From Robiginitomaculum sp. (GTDB lineage: Bacteria; Pseudomonadota; Alphaproteobacteria; Caulobacterales; Maricaulaceae): a stretch of DNA of 6,002 nucleotides. The stretch covers positions 30,534 through 36,535 of the forward strand of contig NVVO01000011.1 in assembly GCA_002733385.1 (NCBI GenBank). Direction: 5' to 3'. Each line of letters starts with the position of its first letter. The first letter of the stretch is position 1. Shown piece by piece: positions 5,212-6,002 of this stretch. A program made the translations under genes and the position numbers. Below the pieces are notes generated by a model. It made no database searches, was not told where the DNA came from, and worked only from the letters and a program-made list of their open reading frames with translations.

Positions 5212-6002
5212 GCGGGCCCATCCAAAATACCTTAGGGGGTCGCAAGTCCGCCGCCGGGGTACAGGCGATTTTCAACCCACGCACCCTATTGCTTCTGATC
5301 ATACTTGGTATATTTTCATTCGGAGCTTACTTTACCCTCAGCGGGTTTTCCGGTGATCTTAAAAGTGGCAATAATGGCGGTGCCCATGCCTTGTCCAAAT
5401 CTGCCATAGGATATGGTGGGCTTTTGCACCTGCTCAAACAAAACGGGAAACCAGTAGAATTATCCCGTTCCTATGTTTTGCGCGGTGACAAACGCTATCA
5501 GGTCAGGATACTATCTCTTACATCCGGTTGGTTTAGTAATGATATAGACGAAATGGTCTTTGATACACCGACCTTGATTATTCTGCCAAAATGGCAAACC
5601 CGCAAGCACCCAAGTCAAAGGGGCTGGGTGCAAAAACTCAATGCTCCAAACAAGGATACGGTGAGCCTTAAACGCATAAAACGCTTGTTAGAAGATGTAG
5701 TTGGAAAAGTGGAGATAGGCCGCAGTGATGCTCAAGGCGAGAAACTGACCATACCGCCGTCCGCCTGGCTCGAGACGGACGAGGATATAAATTTCTATAA
5801 TTTCGGACAATTACAAACCATCAGCGGTGTTGATCTTGTACCCGTGATCGTCAGCAATAAAGGCACACTTTTGGCCCTGGAGCCTGATCTGAACATTTAC
5901 ATACTCTCGGATCCAGATTTTCTCAACACCTACGGTCTGGCCAACCCTGACAGGGCCGAATTTGCCTGGGCCATCATGCAAAAACTGGAAGACAAAACCA
6001 AA
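5208..6002 (+). CDS. DUF4350 domain-containing protein (3' end outside window)
   Basis: An open frame of 265 codons runs from the ATG overlapping the DUF4129 stop to the right edge without a stop, so its C-terminus is missing. Residues 24-44 form one membrane helix after a short polar N-terminus, with the bulk probably outside the cytoplasm. The region after it fits DUF4350: HALSKSAIGYGGLLHLLKQNGKPVEL (60-85; the usual start, in which a segment of a ThuA/GATase-like fold begins), a strand DTPTLIILPK (119-128), and the characteristic ILSDPDFLNTYGLANPD (232-248). Family members are usually longer, so 100 or more residues may lie beyond the window. In known clusters DUF4350 genes sit between a DUF4129 gene and a moxR-type ATPase gene; no enzymatic activity is established. 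Domain naming is from motif recall, not a search. Confidence 0.8.
   Translation, partial: MSGPIQNTLGGRKSAAGVQAIFNPRTLLLLIILGIFSFGAYFTLSGFSGDLKSGNNGGAHALSKSAIGYGGLLHLLKQNGKPVELSRSYVLRGDKRYQVRILSLTSGWFSNDIDEMVFDTPTLIILPKWQTRKHPSQRGWVQKLNAPNKDTVSLKRIKRLLEDVVGKVEIGRSDAQGEKLTIPPSAWLETDEDINFYNFGQLQTISGVDLVPVIVSNKGTLLALEPDLNIYILSDPDFLNTYGLANPDRAEFAWAIMQKLEDKTK

Noticed and set aside
5135..5356. A 73-codon open frame bridging the DUF4129 and DUF4350 genes.
   Set aside because: The junction is explained by the ATGA overlap of two recognisable proteins; this frame is off-frame to both and has no family features.

Overview
The window reads as the chromosome of a proteobacterium, most likely an alphaproteobacterium. 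The IF-2 tail and RbfA both look alphaproteobacterial by recall of those families (for example the RbfA stretch from SQRQL to ELIRRAL and a C-terminus ending shortly after a DL motif). The genus cannot be told from the sequence. GC is moderate and uneven: about 56% in rbfA and about 42% in the gene after it, by hand count.

Layout. (1) 1-657 is the C-terminal part of infB (translation initiation factor IF-2), cut by the left edge. (2) 661-749 is an 89-bp REP doublet: two GTAG-headed hairpins in inverted orientation, placed 3 nt after the infB stop. (3) 771-1172 is rbfA. (4) 1175-1732 encodes an unnamed four-helix membrane protein, starting 2 nt after the rbfA stop, where truB might be expected. 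(5) 1819-3117 is a concentrative nucleoside transporter (CNT/NupC family) with its own ribosome binding site and a possible promoter. (6) 3151-3729 (minus) and 3835-4398 (plus) are two paralogous phosphoribosyltransferases, divergently transcribed from a 105-bp gap that holds an almost mirror-symmetric promoter candidate. (7) 4429-5211 (DUF4129 protein) and 5208-6002 (DUF4350 protein, open at the right edge) overlap by ATGA and look like the start of a MoxR-type AAA+/DUF58 gene cluster that would continue past the window.

How the genes fit together. The left third belongs to the nusA-infB-rbfA translation/ribosome-maturation operon. The middle is plausibly a nucleoside/base salvage group: a nucleoside importer beside two PRPP-dependent transferases, one of which keeps the catalytic Asp of 6-oxopurine enzymes while the other has Ser there. 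The right part is a cell-envelope-associated cluster of unclear function. No tRNA, rRNA, CRISPR array, insertion sequence or phage gene was seen, and no gene-free stretch exceeds 300 bases. The most notable items are the covarying REP doublet, the active-site divergence of the two transferases with their shared promoter region, and the unnamed membrane gene coupled to rbfA. I did not find a clearly new defence or mobile system.
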